From assembly GCA_030603365.1 (NCBI GenBank), contig JAUVXV010000016.1, forward strand, positions 1 to 64,000: a stretch of 64,000 nt of DNA, given 5' to 3'. Below the pieces are notes generated by a model, which was not told the origin of the DNA, made no database searches, and saw nothing but the letters and a program-made list of their open reading frames with translations. Positions within the stretch are counted from its first letter, which is position 1. Each line of letters begins with the position of its first letter. The stretch is from Candidatus Heimdallarchaeota archaeon (GTDB lineage Archaea > Asgardarchaeota > Heimdallarchaeia > Heimdallarchaeales > Heimdallarchaeaceae). A program made the position numbers and the translations under genes. Positions 36,025-43,849 of this stretch are shown here, in pieces.

Positions 36025-36642
36025 CTAAAAGGGAATAACCCCAACTAGAAAGAATCTAACTCCTATAACTATAACAACATGCAGAACAATTACGATAATT
36101 AACCGAATTTTAATGCTTTTTTCATTTGACATCTTGAGAAGGTAGTAATTATTTAGTAAATTTATCAAAAGAAAAGAAACTGATAAGTAAGAGAGAATAG
36201 AAAGAGACGTGGTAAACTCTCCTGTATTAATGAATTCGTACAGATTTGAGAAAATGGGTGAAAAACCTGCAATTAATGCAATAACAACTAATGTTACAAA
36301 ACGTATTATCTTGATTCTACGTCTATGTACCTTTAAAGTAGTTTCTTTTTCTTTAAGAGTTTCTTCTCTTATCCTAATTAGTTTTGATGTTATCATTAAT
36401 CGTTCTAAAATATCCGTTTCATCCGCATTATCAATAGAAGTGAAGAGATTTGTCAATGCAGGATATTTGAAATCAATGGAAGATACAATATCTGTAAGTT
36501 CTTCTCCTAATTGCAATCTTGCAAGAATATCTTCTGGAACACCTTCAGTCAAGAAAAAAGCTCTTTCAAGATTTTCACCACCTTCCAGACGAAATGCAAT
36601 ATTACTTAGAAAATCAAATTCTGTACAATTTAGTTTACTCAT
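36025..36642 (-). CDS. Type IV pilus-like platform protein, second half (TadC/FlaJ-related)
   Basis: About 205 aa. A cytosolic helical domain (FRLEGGENLERAFFLTEG, pattern of the GspF/T2SSF domain) is followed by three membrane helices (FVTLVVIALIAGFSPIF, SILSYLSVSFLLINLL, IRLIIVIVLHVVIVIGV). The ATG at 36642 is one base after the stop of the upstream gene, so the two are coupled. Together they look like the two T2SSF repeats of one FlaJ/TadC protein divided over two genes. The ATPase partner is upstream at 37494-38885. Confidence 0.7.
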   Translation of the reverse strand: MSKLNCTEFDFLSNIAFRLEGGENLERAFFLTEGVPEDILARLQLGEELTDIVSSIDFKYPALTNLFTSIDNADETDILERLMITSKLIRIREETLKEKETTLKVHRRRIKIIRFVTLVVIALIAGFSPIFSNLYEFINTGEFTTSLSILSYLSVSFLLINLLNNYYLLKMSNEKSIKIRLIIVIVLHVVIVIGVRFFLVGVIPF

Positions 36643-36643
36643 T

Positions 36644-37456
36644 TTAATCACATGATTCCCTATTTTGCATAAAACGAAGTACTAGTGTTCCAAATATTGC
36701 ATAAAGTAGAGGAAATACGAATATCGTTAATGAATCTGATGGCAAAAGAAATGACAAAACCATGCTTAAGACTAATGGTAATAAACATGAAATTGCAATA
36801 AAAATCACAATATTGTCTTCAATGAGTTTTATTCCATTTCTAACTCTTAATAGAAAATCAGGGTCAGAATCAATAAAGGAGTTCTCAGTTTTAATATTCT
36901 GAAATGCATTTTCATACTTTTTTGTTTGAAAGATTTTCCCGCTTTCCTGAATAATCTCATCTTCATCCACTCCCAAATTAAAGTTATAGATCATTTCTTG
37001 GAAATACTTCTTGTAATCTTCATCTATACCACTTTTGGATAACAATAATTCTATCGAATAAGGAAAGGATTGTGTAGATGTCATATTTATTGAAAGAGAA
37101 TTTATGATTATAAAGGCTGACTCATCAAATTTTTGATGCCTTTCAAGAATTTTTGACCTAATATAATCACCAAACACAATTAGAAATGCAATGCTAGAAA
37201 TAGCACTTATAACCAGTGCTAATATTATGTTTAATTGTGTTATAAAGTAAGTAATAATTGCTATTACTATGAGAACGATAAGGGTTAAATTCCCTATTAC
37301 TCTAATGCTAGTGTAATCTTTTTCCAATATAAAAAATCTTGATGAATTTCTTATTTTTCCTAAAACAGCTCTATAGAGTATCTTCTTAGGAATGATACTT
37401 ACATCCATTATTCTTGATCTAGTAGTTTTTTTAGTTAAACCAGTTCCCATTCTCAT
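36644..37456 (-). CDS. Type IV pilus-like platform protein, first half (TadC/FlaJ-related)
   Basis: 270 aa. Membrane helices near 50-95 (IGNLTLIVLIVIAIITYFI, IILALVISAISSIAFLIV) precede a cytosolic helical domain (SLSINMTSTQSFPYSIELLL, then IIQESGKIF). Two C-terminal helices follow (NIVIFIAISCLLPLVLSM, IFVFPLLYAIFGTL). The arrangement matches the first half of archaeal FlaJ/TadC. The GGTGA site fits the third codon (37450) better than the first. It is the middle gene of an ATPase-platform-platform unit. Confidence 0.7.
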   Translation of the reverse strand: MRMGTGLTKKTTRSRIMDVSIIPKKILYRAVLGKIRNSSRFFILEKDYTSIRVIGNLTLIVLIVIAIITYFITQLNIILALVISAISSIAFLIVFGDYIRSKILERHQKFDESAFIIINSLSINMTSTQSFPYSIELLLSKSGIDEDYKKYFQEMIYNFNLGVDEDEIIQESGKIFQTKKYENAFQNIKTENSFIDSDPDFLLRVRNGIKLIEDNIVIFIAISCLLPLVLSMVLSFLLPSDSLTIFVFPLLYAIFGTLVLRFMQNRESCD

Positions 37457-37493
37457 TCACCTATAAACAAGAGTAATCTCTCTTACCATTTTT

Positions 37494-38885
37494 TTATCTC
37501 CAAGTTTCCTCGTATTCTTTGTTCAACATTTTGCTTCTTTTGATGATTTCAGTTAGTTCAGTACTCAAAAATGATTTTTCTTTTATACGTTCCAATGTTT
37601 GTTCTTCATTCATTGTATCGTCATAAATTTTTCTTAGAAAACCATAATTACTAATTTTATCGTTATCAGGGTTGACTTCATAAACATCCACTACTTTTCT
37701 GACGAACGTACTTTGGGTAATTTCTCTTTTCATTACAACTATGATATTTAATGATAAGAAATCTGTTCTTGCAATTTTATGGAGATTTTCCCATCTTCTT
37801 AATATCTTCTCAACAGAATCAGAGTGTGCTGTTTGAATCCCCTTTAAACCAGCGTTTAGTGCTTCAAACATCGCTTGAGTGTGCTCCCTTGATTGAATCT
37901 CTCCAAGATATATCCAATCTGGTGATCTGTGAAGCAATTTTAGAATTTCTGTTGTCTTTGTGTGGACAGATTTATTAGATTCAAAAGAATCTACTTGGAT
38001 TGAAAGTTGTTTATAACCCATAGAGGATTGATTTATTGACTCTATTGCATCCTCTATAGCAATTTTTCTCCAATGTTTTGGTGTATACAAATCTAACGCA
38101 TTTGCCAAAGTTGTTTTTCCAGCATTTGGTTCTCCAATAATTGTTATATTCAATCTTTTCTGAATTGCCTCAATTAAGAAGGATGCAACATATGAAGGTA
38201 GAGTATCTAGGTTGATTAAATCAACTAATGTTAAGGGATTTCTTTTAAGCTTCCTTATATTAAATGTAGGACCATTAGGTGATAAAGGTGGAAAATCCAT
38301 TGAAATACGAGAATGAAATAATCTTGTCTGAAACTCAACTTTTAATGATGGTTTCTTTGTTGAAATAGTAATTGGGTGCTCTAATTTGATTCTTGTTAAT
38401 AGAGCTTTTAGTTCCTCTTCCTCTAGTACAACTACAGTGTTACACCTACCGAAAGACTGATGATCCAAATAAATGGGGGAATCCTTCTGATCCAAGTAAA
38501 TTTCATTTACATTATGATCTATTAAGAAAGGAATAATCTTATCGATCTTGATTAAACGGTAAATAAACAATTCAGCGAAGATTTCAGGATCGATCTTTAG
38601 ATTATCTATCTCGAGAATTTTCCACATGCAAATTGATTTTACAGTATCTACTAGTTCGTCAAATTTCAAGATTTCTTTTCCTAGACGATTTTGGCTATTT
38701 CGAATCAAAGCGGATAGTTCAGCAAAAAGCAAAGGTTCTTGGTTAAAATCTATCAGAGGTAACGCTTTATAAAATAGAACTTCATCTTCTTCAATTAGTT
38801 TTATTTTAAAACCTCTAATTATGTATTCTTTCTCTATTTCATTTAGTTTATGTTTTTCTTCCTGTAAACAGTTACTACTAGTCAT
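37494..38885 (-). CDS. Type II/IV secretion-type ATPase (TadA/VirB11/FlaI family)
   Basis: A 463-aa secretion ATPase that powers pilus assembly or secretion with the two downstream platform proteins. Walker A is GEPNAGKTT (251-259). The Asp/His boxes are recognisable as IAIEDAIES, and the Walker B-like WIYLGEIQSREHTQAMFEA is followed by GIQTAHSDS with the conserved His. The Walker B Asp/Glu pair reads G-E-I-Q-S-R-E, typical of the family. An N-terminal domain of about 230 residues contacts the membrane protein. No pilin gene is adjacent; a small pilin-like ORF lies at 43460. Confidence 0.88.
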   Translation of the reverse strand: MTSSNCLQEEKHKLNEIEKEYIIRGFKIKLIEEDEVLFYKALPLIDFNQEPLLFAELSALIRNSQNRLGKEILKFDELVDTVKSICMWKILEIDNLKIDPEIFAELFIYRLIKIDKIIPFLIDHNVNEIYLDQKDSPIYLDHQSFGRCNTVVVLEEEELKALLTRIKLEHPITISTKKPSLKVEFQTRLFHSRISMDFPPLSPNGPTFNIRKLKRNPLTLVDLINLDTLPSYVASFLIEAIQKRLNITIIGEPNAGKTTLANALDLYTPKHWRKIAIEDAIESINQSSMGYKQLSIQVDSFESNKSVHTKTTEILKLLHRSPDWIYLGEIQSREHTQAMFEALNAGLKGIQTAHSDSVEKILRRWENLHKIARTDFLSLNIIVVMKREITQSTFVRKVVDVYEVNPDNDKISNYGFLRKIYDDTMNEEQTLERIKEKSFLSTELTEIIKRSKMLNKEYEETWR

Positions 38886-39055
38886 TTGATAACCATCTTC
38901 TGCAATATCAAATAGACTGATTACTATTTCAACACCACATTTTTAGAGGATTTTTAATATCAAAAAATCTACACATTAGTAAAAGTGGAAATCATTACAG
39001 AGATTTAAGGTAATACCTTTAAATAGAAAAAACTTATACTTGAAGGTGTGGGAAA

Positions 39056-40027
39056 ATGGAAGACAATTATGACATAATGTGGACAGAGAAATATAGGCCT
39101 AAGAAACTTGATGACCTAAGAGGACACAAAGACATTATTTCTAGACTTAAAGGTTTTGTCTCAAGAGGAAATCTACCTCATCTTCTTCTTGCTGGACCTC
39201 CTGGTACAGGTAAAACTACTGCATTATTAGCTCTAGCAAACGATTTATTTGGTCCAAGCAATGTTTCAAGAAATCTGTTAGAGTTGAATGCATCTGATGA
39301 TCGTGGTATTGACGCAATTAGAACTAAAGTAAAGGAGTTTGCTAGAACGGCATCATATGGGGGAGTACCTTTCAAAATTATCTGTCTTGATGAGGCAGAC
39401 AATCTGACATCTGCTGCTCAACATGCTTTAAGAAGAACAATGGAAAGATATGTAAAGACAAGTAGATTTGCACTAATTTGTAACTATTCAAGCAAAATAA
39501 TAGAACCAATACAATCGAGGTGTGCAATTTTTAGATTCAACCCCTTAGATGAGAAAAGTATGCTAGACTTCCTTAAGCATATTTGTAACAATGAAAAGCT
39601 TGTATACGACAAAGAAGGGCTTGATACTGTGCTCTATATCTCTGAAGGTGACTTAAGAAAAGCGATAAATATTATTCAATCAACCGTTGCTTCAGGAAAA
39701 TCTATTGAAAAAGTAACCGTACTTCAAACAATTGGTCATGCGGATCCTGAGAGGATTAGAGAAATGCTGAAGTATTCGTTAGAAGGTGATTTTTACAAAT
39801 CAAGGGATGTTCTACAGAAACTTATATTGGAGTATGGTCTTTCAGGAACAGATGTAACTTATCAAATTTATCGGGAAATACCAACTCTTGAAATTCCAGA
39901 CTTGCAAAAACTAGAACTGAACGAATATCTTGCAGAAGTTGATTTTAGAATATCTGAGGGGGCTTCGAGCAATATACAACTAAGTGCTTTCTTAGCTAAA
40001 CTTGTAAAAGAAGGAAACAAAAAATAA
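39056..40027 (+). CDS. rfcS: Replication factor C small subunit
   Basis: A 323-aa AAA+ clamp-loader subunit that loads PCNA at primer ends. It has MWTEKYRPKKLDDL at the N-terminus, Walker A GPPGTGKTT from residue 47, Walker B CLDEAD with D112, and an SRC arginine-finger motif (IQSRCAIF). The C-terminal collar domain completes the usual length. GGTGTG precedes the ATG. The RFC large subunit is not in the window. Confidence 0.96.
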   Translation: MEDNYDIMWTEKYRPKKLDDLRGHKDIISRLKGFVSRGNLPHLLLAGPPGTGKTTALLALANDLFGPSNVSRNLLELNASDDRGIDAIRTKVKEFARTASYGGVPFKIICLDEADNLTSAAQHALRRTMERYVKTSRFALICNYSSKIIEPIQSRCAIFRFNPLDEKSMLDFLKHICNNEKLVYDKEGLDTVLYISEGDLRKAINIIQSTVASGKSIEKVTVLQTIGHADPERIREMLKYSLEGDFYKSRDVLQKLILEYGLSGTDVTYQIYREIPTLEIPDLQKLELNEYLAEVDFRISEGASSNIQLSAFLAKLVKEGNKK

Positions 40028-40060
40028 CCCCTTCTTCTTCCTTCAGATTGAAATTAGTTG

Positions 40061-40909
40061 TTAATCTATTATTTCAGTTAAGGTAAAAAAATCGTAAATT
40101 GAGGTAACTAGAACCTTATTTTGTTGTAAACTCTTAAGAAGATTATTACTTCTTTTAATGATTTTTTCAATGGCTTTGCTACTAGTTTTCCATTCAACAT
40201 TATCATAGAGATGTTTGACTAATATAAGCTGTTTAGGATTAGCAGGTTCTATATTTAGAGCTTTGATTTCTGTATTTGTTTGGAGAAGATCTTTTGTGTT
40301 TTGAAGAGTTTTTGACAACTTACTAAAATTCAGTATATAGCTGACCACTCTTCTAACTTGTTCCCAAAGAAAAGAATTAGCTTCAATTTCAAAGATGATT
40401 ACATCCTCATTAATAATCAAATTAAATTCGTTGATTTTTCTTATTGTATTCCTCTGGTCTAGTTTACAAAATAGTCTAAAATCGTGTTCCCCTTTAAAAG
40501 AAGAGCAAATCTCAGTAATTTCTTCTAGATTCATGTTTGTAATTATTTTAGCATAGTTTAATGGTAAAACATACCAATATTTTTTTGACTTGCTATATTT
40601 TGGTGTAAAATCATTACTTACCTCGGCATAACTCCAACAGATTATTGATTTATCACTTGGTAAAGTAGCATTCAGCAGATCCAAAATTATGTTTTTTTCT
40701 GAATTAAAAGCAAAGACATTACCTATAGCACTGACAAATCTATCAGTTCTACTAGCACTTCGAAAGTGATTGGTTTCTGGAGACTCAATATACCCAGATT
40801 TTATTAAAGATTCAACTAAAGTTCCTTCTACTGTTTTTAGATTAGGTTGTCTCTGATAACCATGATAATTCGTTCCATCATAGAACGTTTGTATAGCAAA
40901 TCTTCTCAT
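40061..40909 (-). CDS. truA: tRNA pseudouridine synthase A
   Basis: A 282-aa TruA-family enzyme that makes pseudouridine at positions 38-40 of the anticodon arm. The catalytic Asp lies in SASRTDRFVSAIGN. The substrate-side FDGTNYHGYQ-like start reads FYDGTNYHGYQRQP, and FLWEQVRRVV corresponds to the conserved FL..QVR motif. Length is normal. Convergent with rfcS across 34 bp. Confidence 0.93.
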   Translation of the reverse strand: MRRFAIQTFYDGTNYHGYQRQPNLKTVEGTLVESLIKSGYIESPETNHFRSASRTDRFVSAIGNVFAFNSEKNIILDLLNATLPSDKSIICWSYAEVSNDFTPKYSKSKKYWYVLPLNYAKIITNMNLEEITEICSSFKGEHDFRLFCKLDQRNTIRKINEFNLIINEDVIIFEIEANSFLWEQVRRVVSYILNFSKLSKTLQNTKDLLQTNTEIKALNIEPANPKQLILVKHLYDNVEWKTSSKAIEKIIKRSNNLLKSLQQNKVLVTSIYDFFTLTEIID

Positions 40910-40996
40910 CTATAGTATAGTTCTCGGATAAGAAATTAAAAATCTACTGTAGAGATAAGAAAGATTAAAAAACGTACTAATTCTCATTAATTCATC

Positions 40997-41074
40997 GCCT
41001 CGATGGTGTAGCTCGGCCAATCATTGCGGACTCTCACTCCGCAGACCCGGGTTCAAATCCCGGTCGAGGCACCA
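40997..41074 (+). tRNA. tRNA-Glu (anticodon CTC), CCA encoded
   Basis: Acceptor GCCTCGA/TCGAGGC, D arm GTAGCTCGGCCAATCAT typical of archaeal tRNA-Glu, anticodon stem GCGGA/TCCGC with loop CTCTCAC (anticodon CTC), T arm CCGGG-TTCAAAT-CCCGG, discriminator A, genomic CCA. No intron. Confidence 0.95.
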
Positions 41075-41082
41075 ATTTTTTT

Positions 41083-41382
41083 TCAGTTTTCCTCCCATAT
41101 TTTGAAAAGTTGTTTCAAAGAATGAGCTAGAATATTACTGTCCTGAAATTGATAGATTAGTATTCTACCAAACCTCTTTTCTTTTAGTAAACCTACTCTA
41201 GTAAGGAATTTTAAGTGCTCTTTAACAGCGGAATGATTTAGATTAATACTTCTTGAAATAGCAGACACATTAAGTTCTCCGAGTCCTGCTAGCAGTTTTA
41301 ATATTCTCACTCTACCTTTAGACGAGAAAACATCTTCCAGAGCTATTTTGGGAAGAGTTTCAGTTTCGGTTTTATTTGTCAT
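41083..41382 (-). CDS. ArsR-type winged-helix regulator
   Basis: A 99-aa protein with one wHTH (GRVRILKLLAGLGELNVSAI, SINLNHSAVKEHLKFL, then the wing LLKEKRFGRILIYQF). The N-terminal LPKIALEDVFSSKGR helix is typical of archaeal ArsR-like regulators. No metal-binding Cys pair, so the signal is unknown. GGAGA precedes the ATG. It lies 14 bp downstream of the Orc1/Cdc6 gene on the same strand and probably shares its transcript. Confidence 0.82.
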   Translation of the reverse strand: MTNKTETETLPKIALEDVFSSKGRVRILKLLAGLGELNVSAISRSINLNHSAVKEHLKFLTRVGLLKEKRFGRILIYQFQDSNILAHSLKQLFKIWEEN

Positions 41383-41396
41383 TTTTTTGGTCTCCT

Positions 41397-42620
41397 CTAT
41401 TTCTCAGCATACTCAACTGTTTTCTTCTGGTTCTCAATTGCTTTTACTAAAAACAGTTCAATGTTTTCCACAGATATATCTGGTATGCTAATTAGTGTTG
41501 TTTTACCTCTCATACCCTCACCTGAGATTTTTGTGCTAATGATATCCTGTTTGGAAAGCTCTTTTAGATAAGACCAAACCTGAGTATGTTTTCTCGGTTC
41601 TTCCTTATACTCTTCACACACCAATCTATAGGCACCTATAGAATCATTTGTGGAGATATAGGCATTTTTTGTATGCTTTAGTTTTCTGATTATAGCAAGA
41701 AGAATTAACTTCTGATGAAGAGTTAAAGTTAGAATAATTTCTCTTCGAATTTCAGGGTGAATTAAGGCTTTTGCTTTTCTTACATGATCGGGATAAACAA
41801 TAGGAGAACTCTCATCATCGGCACATTGTCCAGCCCCCCAAAGAAGTTCTATCGCATATCTAGCATCACCAGACCTACTTGAAATGTCTGCAATTAATTC
41901 AGTTGTATCTTCTGTTATTGTGCCATCATAGAATGCTAGTTCTGCACGTGATTTTATAATGTCCTTCAAATCATCTTCTGCATATCTATCTAACGATATG
42001 TGGTTTGATTGAAAACTACTTTGAGTACTTGCGTCCATTTGATAAATGAAATTAAGATTTCTTGCTACAAAAATATAAGACATCCACTGTTTTGAAGTCA
42101 TCTCACTGATTCTAAGCAAGGTGTAAAGAAAGTCAGTTCCAACTCTTGAAATTAAGTAATCCACTTCATCCAAAATCAGTAATACTTTTGGAGAATAAAA
42201 ATCAAGTAATCTGATTAGAAGTGATTGTAATTCTTCAAATGAATAACCTCGTGGTGGTATAGCTTTGTTCAATTTACGGGCAAGAGTGCTAACAATCAAA
42301 TATGGGCTCTTGTAAATGCGGCAGTTAATATATACTAAAAGAAAATTATTGGTTTTATCGATATTTTCTAAAAGTTGACCAAATCGTTTTGCTAAAGTTG
42401 TTTTACCAGATCCAGTAGGACCAGTTATACAGACTTTTTTCAAAGGTCCATCTTGGCTGTCAAAAATTGTTTTGAAACATTTAGCCAGAGTTCTAAGCTC
42501 TTCCTCCCTATGTGGAAGATAAGGTGGAATATACGTCACAGAAAGACAACCAATGTCTTTAAACACAGTTGGCTTCTTAATTAGTGAGTTGAAATACTCT
42601 TCATCTGAAGTATGCATCAT
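41397..42620 (-). CDS. cdc6: Orc1/Cdc6-family origin-binding ATPase
   Basis: A 407-aa AAA+ protein with a C-terminal winged helix. Walker A is GPTGSGKTT (67-75), Walker B LLILDEVDYL with D151/E152. Sensor 2 lies in SRSGDARYAIELL, then a wHTH ends the protein (GAYRLVCEEYKEE onward). It binds origins and loads MCM. Archaeal origins often lie next to this gene. The 265 bp upstream (42621-42885) is AT-rich but shows no origin-recognition-box array I can identify, and is occupied in part by the relic cassette leader. Confidence 0.9.
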   Translation of the reverse strand: MMHTSDEEYFNSLIKKPTVFKDIGCLSVTYIPPYLPHREEELRTLAKCFKTIFDSQDGPLKKVCITGPTGSGKTTLAKRFGQLLENIDKTNNFLLVYINCRIYKSPYLIVSTLARKLNKAIPPRGYSFEELQSLLIRLLDFYSPKVLLILDEVDYLISRVGTDFLYTLLRISEMTSKQWMSYIFVARNLNFIYQMDASTQSSFQSNHISLDRYAEDDLKDIIKSRAELAFYDGTITEDTTELIADISSRSGDARYAIELLWGAGQCADDESSPIVYPDHVRKAKALIHPEIRREIILTLTLHQKLILLAIIRKLKHTKNAYISTNDSIGAYRLVCEEYKEEPRKHTQVWSYLKELSKQDIISTKISGEGMRGKTTLISIPDISVENIELFLVKAIENQKKTVEYAEK

Positions 42621-42885
42621 ATCCTCTCTAACTTACTCAAGGGAATTTACTATTTATACTTAATAGAGAGGCTTGTCTGAAAGTGATTTTCATCCAAAAA
42701 AGAGTCTTTCCACTATGACGGTTTTTGCTGGGTCTAAAATGCAGTTTAGATAACAACACCTAAACTAAAAGTATCTGTAAGTGTTGAATGTGAAAGACAG
42801 ATCATCTTCTAACCTGTCAGTTTTTCTTTAGAGTGTTTTAATAGTTTTATTCAATTAATATGGTAGACCTATCCGAGAGTGAGTT

Positions 42886-42948
42886 ATGATGTACAAACCA
42901 AAATATGATCCTGACGAGGGAGATGGAGATATTCTCCACCCAGCTTGA
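42886..42948 (+). pseudogene. Micro-ORF relic with Trp codon changed to stop
   Basis: Reads MMYKPKYDPDEGDGDILHPA and stops at TGA exactly where the family has Trp. The next codons, TTC CCA, would give the F-P that completes A-W-F-P. Leader ACCTATCCGAGAGTGAG matches the family block. A one-base change (TGG to TGA) thus truncates the conserved PPxWxP tail, and the first Pro of that motif is His. It is co-oriented with the truncated receptor fragment at 43013. Confidence 0.65.
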
Positions 42949-43001
42949 TTCCCAAACTAAAAAAATCTCCAAATTTTCATTTTTTTTGACAAAAAATTTC
43001 A

Positions 43002-43022
43002 CGAGTATATAAATGAAAGTAG
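43002..43022 (+). promoter_or_regulatory. TATA and leader block shared with receptor copy 2
   Basis: CACGAGTATATAAATGAAAG is also present on the minus strand at 7625-7590, upstream of receptor copy 2. Here it runs straight into the receptor C-terminal coding sequence, marking the deletion junction. Confidence 0.6.
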
Positions 43023-43171
43023 GTGCTTTCAAGAATGGTGATCCTCTTGGACCTGCTCTCCAGTACATGGCTATCAAAAAGTGTAAACAGTATGAATTTA
43101 GTGGATTAGAAAAGAAGTTAGCAAATTATCTAATGATGCAAGGCACTGATATAATTAAAACAATGCCTTAA
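43013..43171 (+). pseudogene. C-terminal fragment of a TPR-like receptor gene (52 codons)
   Basis: Encodes KVGAFKNGDPLGPALQYMAI and on to GLEKKLANYLMMQ, matching the last ~50 residues of the 524-aa receptors. The leader joins the coding part at the shared pentamer AAGTA (leader GAAAGTACGG in copy 2, coding CAAGTAGGTGC in the full genes), so about 470 codons were lost, most simply by recombination between short direct repeats. The ATG is an accident of the leader. It still has an open frame and a TATA box and could be expressed as a mini-protein, but it is best treated as a relic. Confidence 0.75.
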
Positions 43172-43224
43172 ATCACTTGTCTTTAATCTAATTGACCTTC
43201 AGGGGTTGAGATAAATGGTTTTTA

Positions 43225-43260
43225 ATCTTACCACAGAGAAATATAATTGCGTGGTAAGAT
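43225..43260. repeat. Inverted repeat ATCTTACCAC / GTGGTAAGAT, second locus
   Basis: Identical 10-bp arms to 3435-3470 with a different loop, followed by seven T residues on the plus strand, so it could act as a terminator for the relic cassette. The pair of loci suggests a small dispersed repeat associated with the cassette. Confidence 0.6.
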
Positions 43261-43365
43261 TTTTTTGTTTGAAATTATCTGTGGTTGATCAATTATCTCC
43301 AAAGTAACAAAAATCATATGCCGATAAAGTTAAAAATTGGTAGGTTCGGGCTAATACATACTCAA

Positions 43366-43450
43366 GCGGAGATTGCCGAGTGGTCAAAGGCGCTAGAATG
43401 AGGATCTAGTCCTTAGTGGTCCGGGAGTTCGAATCTCCCTCTCCGCACCA
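43366..43450 (+). tRNA. tRNA-Leu (anticodon GAG), CCA encoded
   Basis: Class II tRNA of 85 nt. Acceptor GCGGAGA/TCTCCGC, anticodon stem CTAGA/TCTAG with loop ATGAGGA (anticodon GAG), long variable arm TCCTTAGTGGT, T arm GGGAG-TTCGAAT-CTCCC, discriminator A, genomic CCA. Confidence 0.95.
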
Positions 43451-43459
43451 AATTTTGCT

Positions 43460-43636
43460 TCAGCCAAATAAATTATCTATAGATGTTGTTGACCAATCTA
43501 TAAGACTAAAAATAACTCCAAAGATAATCGCGAAGATTAAGATTGCAATACCAATGAGTAAAATTTCCTCTAGTATGGGTGATCCTCTCTTCTTCTTGAA
43601 GAGTTTGAGCTCTTTAAATAATAGTAACCTCAACAT
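43460..43636 (-). CDS. Small type IV pilin-like / single-helix protein (58 aa)
   Basis: ORF starting MLRLLLFKELKLFKKKRGSP and continuing ILEEILLIGIAILIFAIIFG. A basic stretch KKKRG, then S-P-I, Glu and a long hydrophobic helix resemble archaeal class III signal peptides, in which a prepilin peptidase cuts before the helix. The remaining tail is only about 15 residues, short for a pilin. It ends 10 bp from the tRNA-Leu. It could be a minor subunit for the pilus-type ATPase and platform encoded at 36025-38885, or simply a small membrane protein. Confidence 0.5.
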   Translation of the reverse strand: MLRLLLFKELKLFKKKRGSPILEEILLIGIAILIFAIIFGVIFSLIDWSTTSIDNLFG

Positions 43637-43849
43637 AATTCTCAGCTATTATACTAATGTTGATATTTAAGCACCACAAATAGAGATTACTGTATTCTCC
43701 GCTTCCAAGTCTTATTTTCAAATAGTGGACAGCCTGTGCTTAAGTGATTACAACCAACCCAAAATACTCTATTTAAAAAACTTGGATATGGAAAACCTTT
43801 TTTACTATCATAAGGGGGTGCGATATAGAATCCTTTGCCGGGTGTAACT

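Noticed and set aside
42621..42885. Replication origin beside Orc1/Cdc6
   Set aside because: The place is right, but no repeated origin-recognition-box motif or unwinding element could be made out, so I do not call it.
43416..43670. 84-codon plus-strand ORF
   Set aside because: It starts inside tRNA-Leu and is antisense to the better-supported pilin-like ORF.
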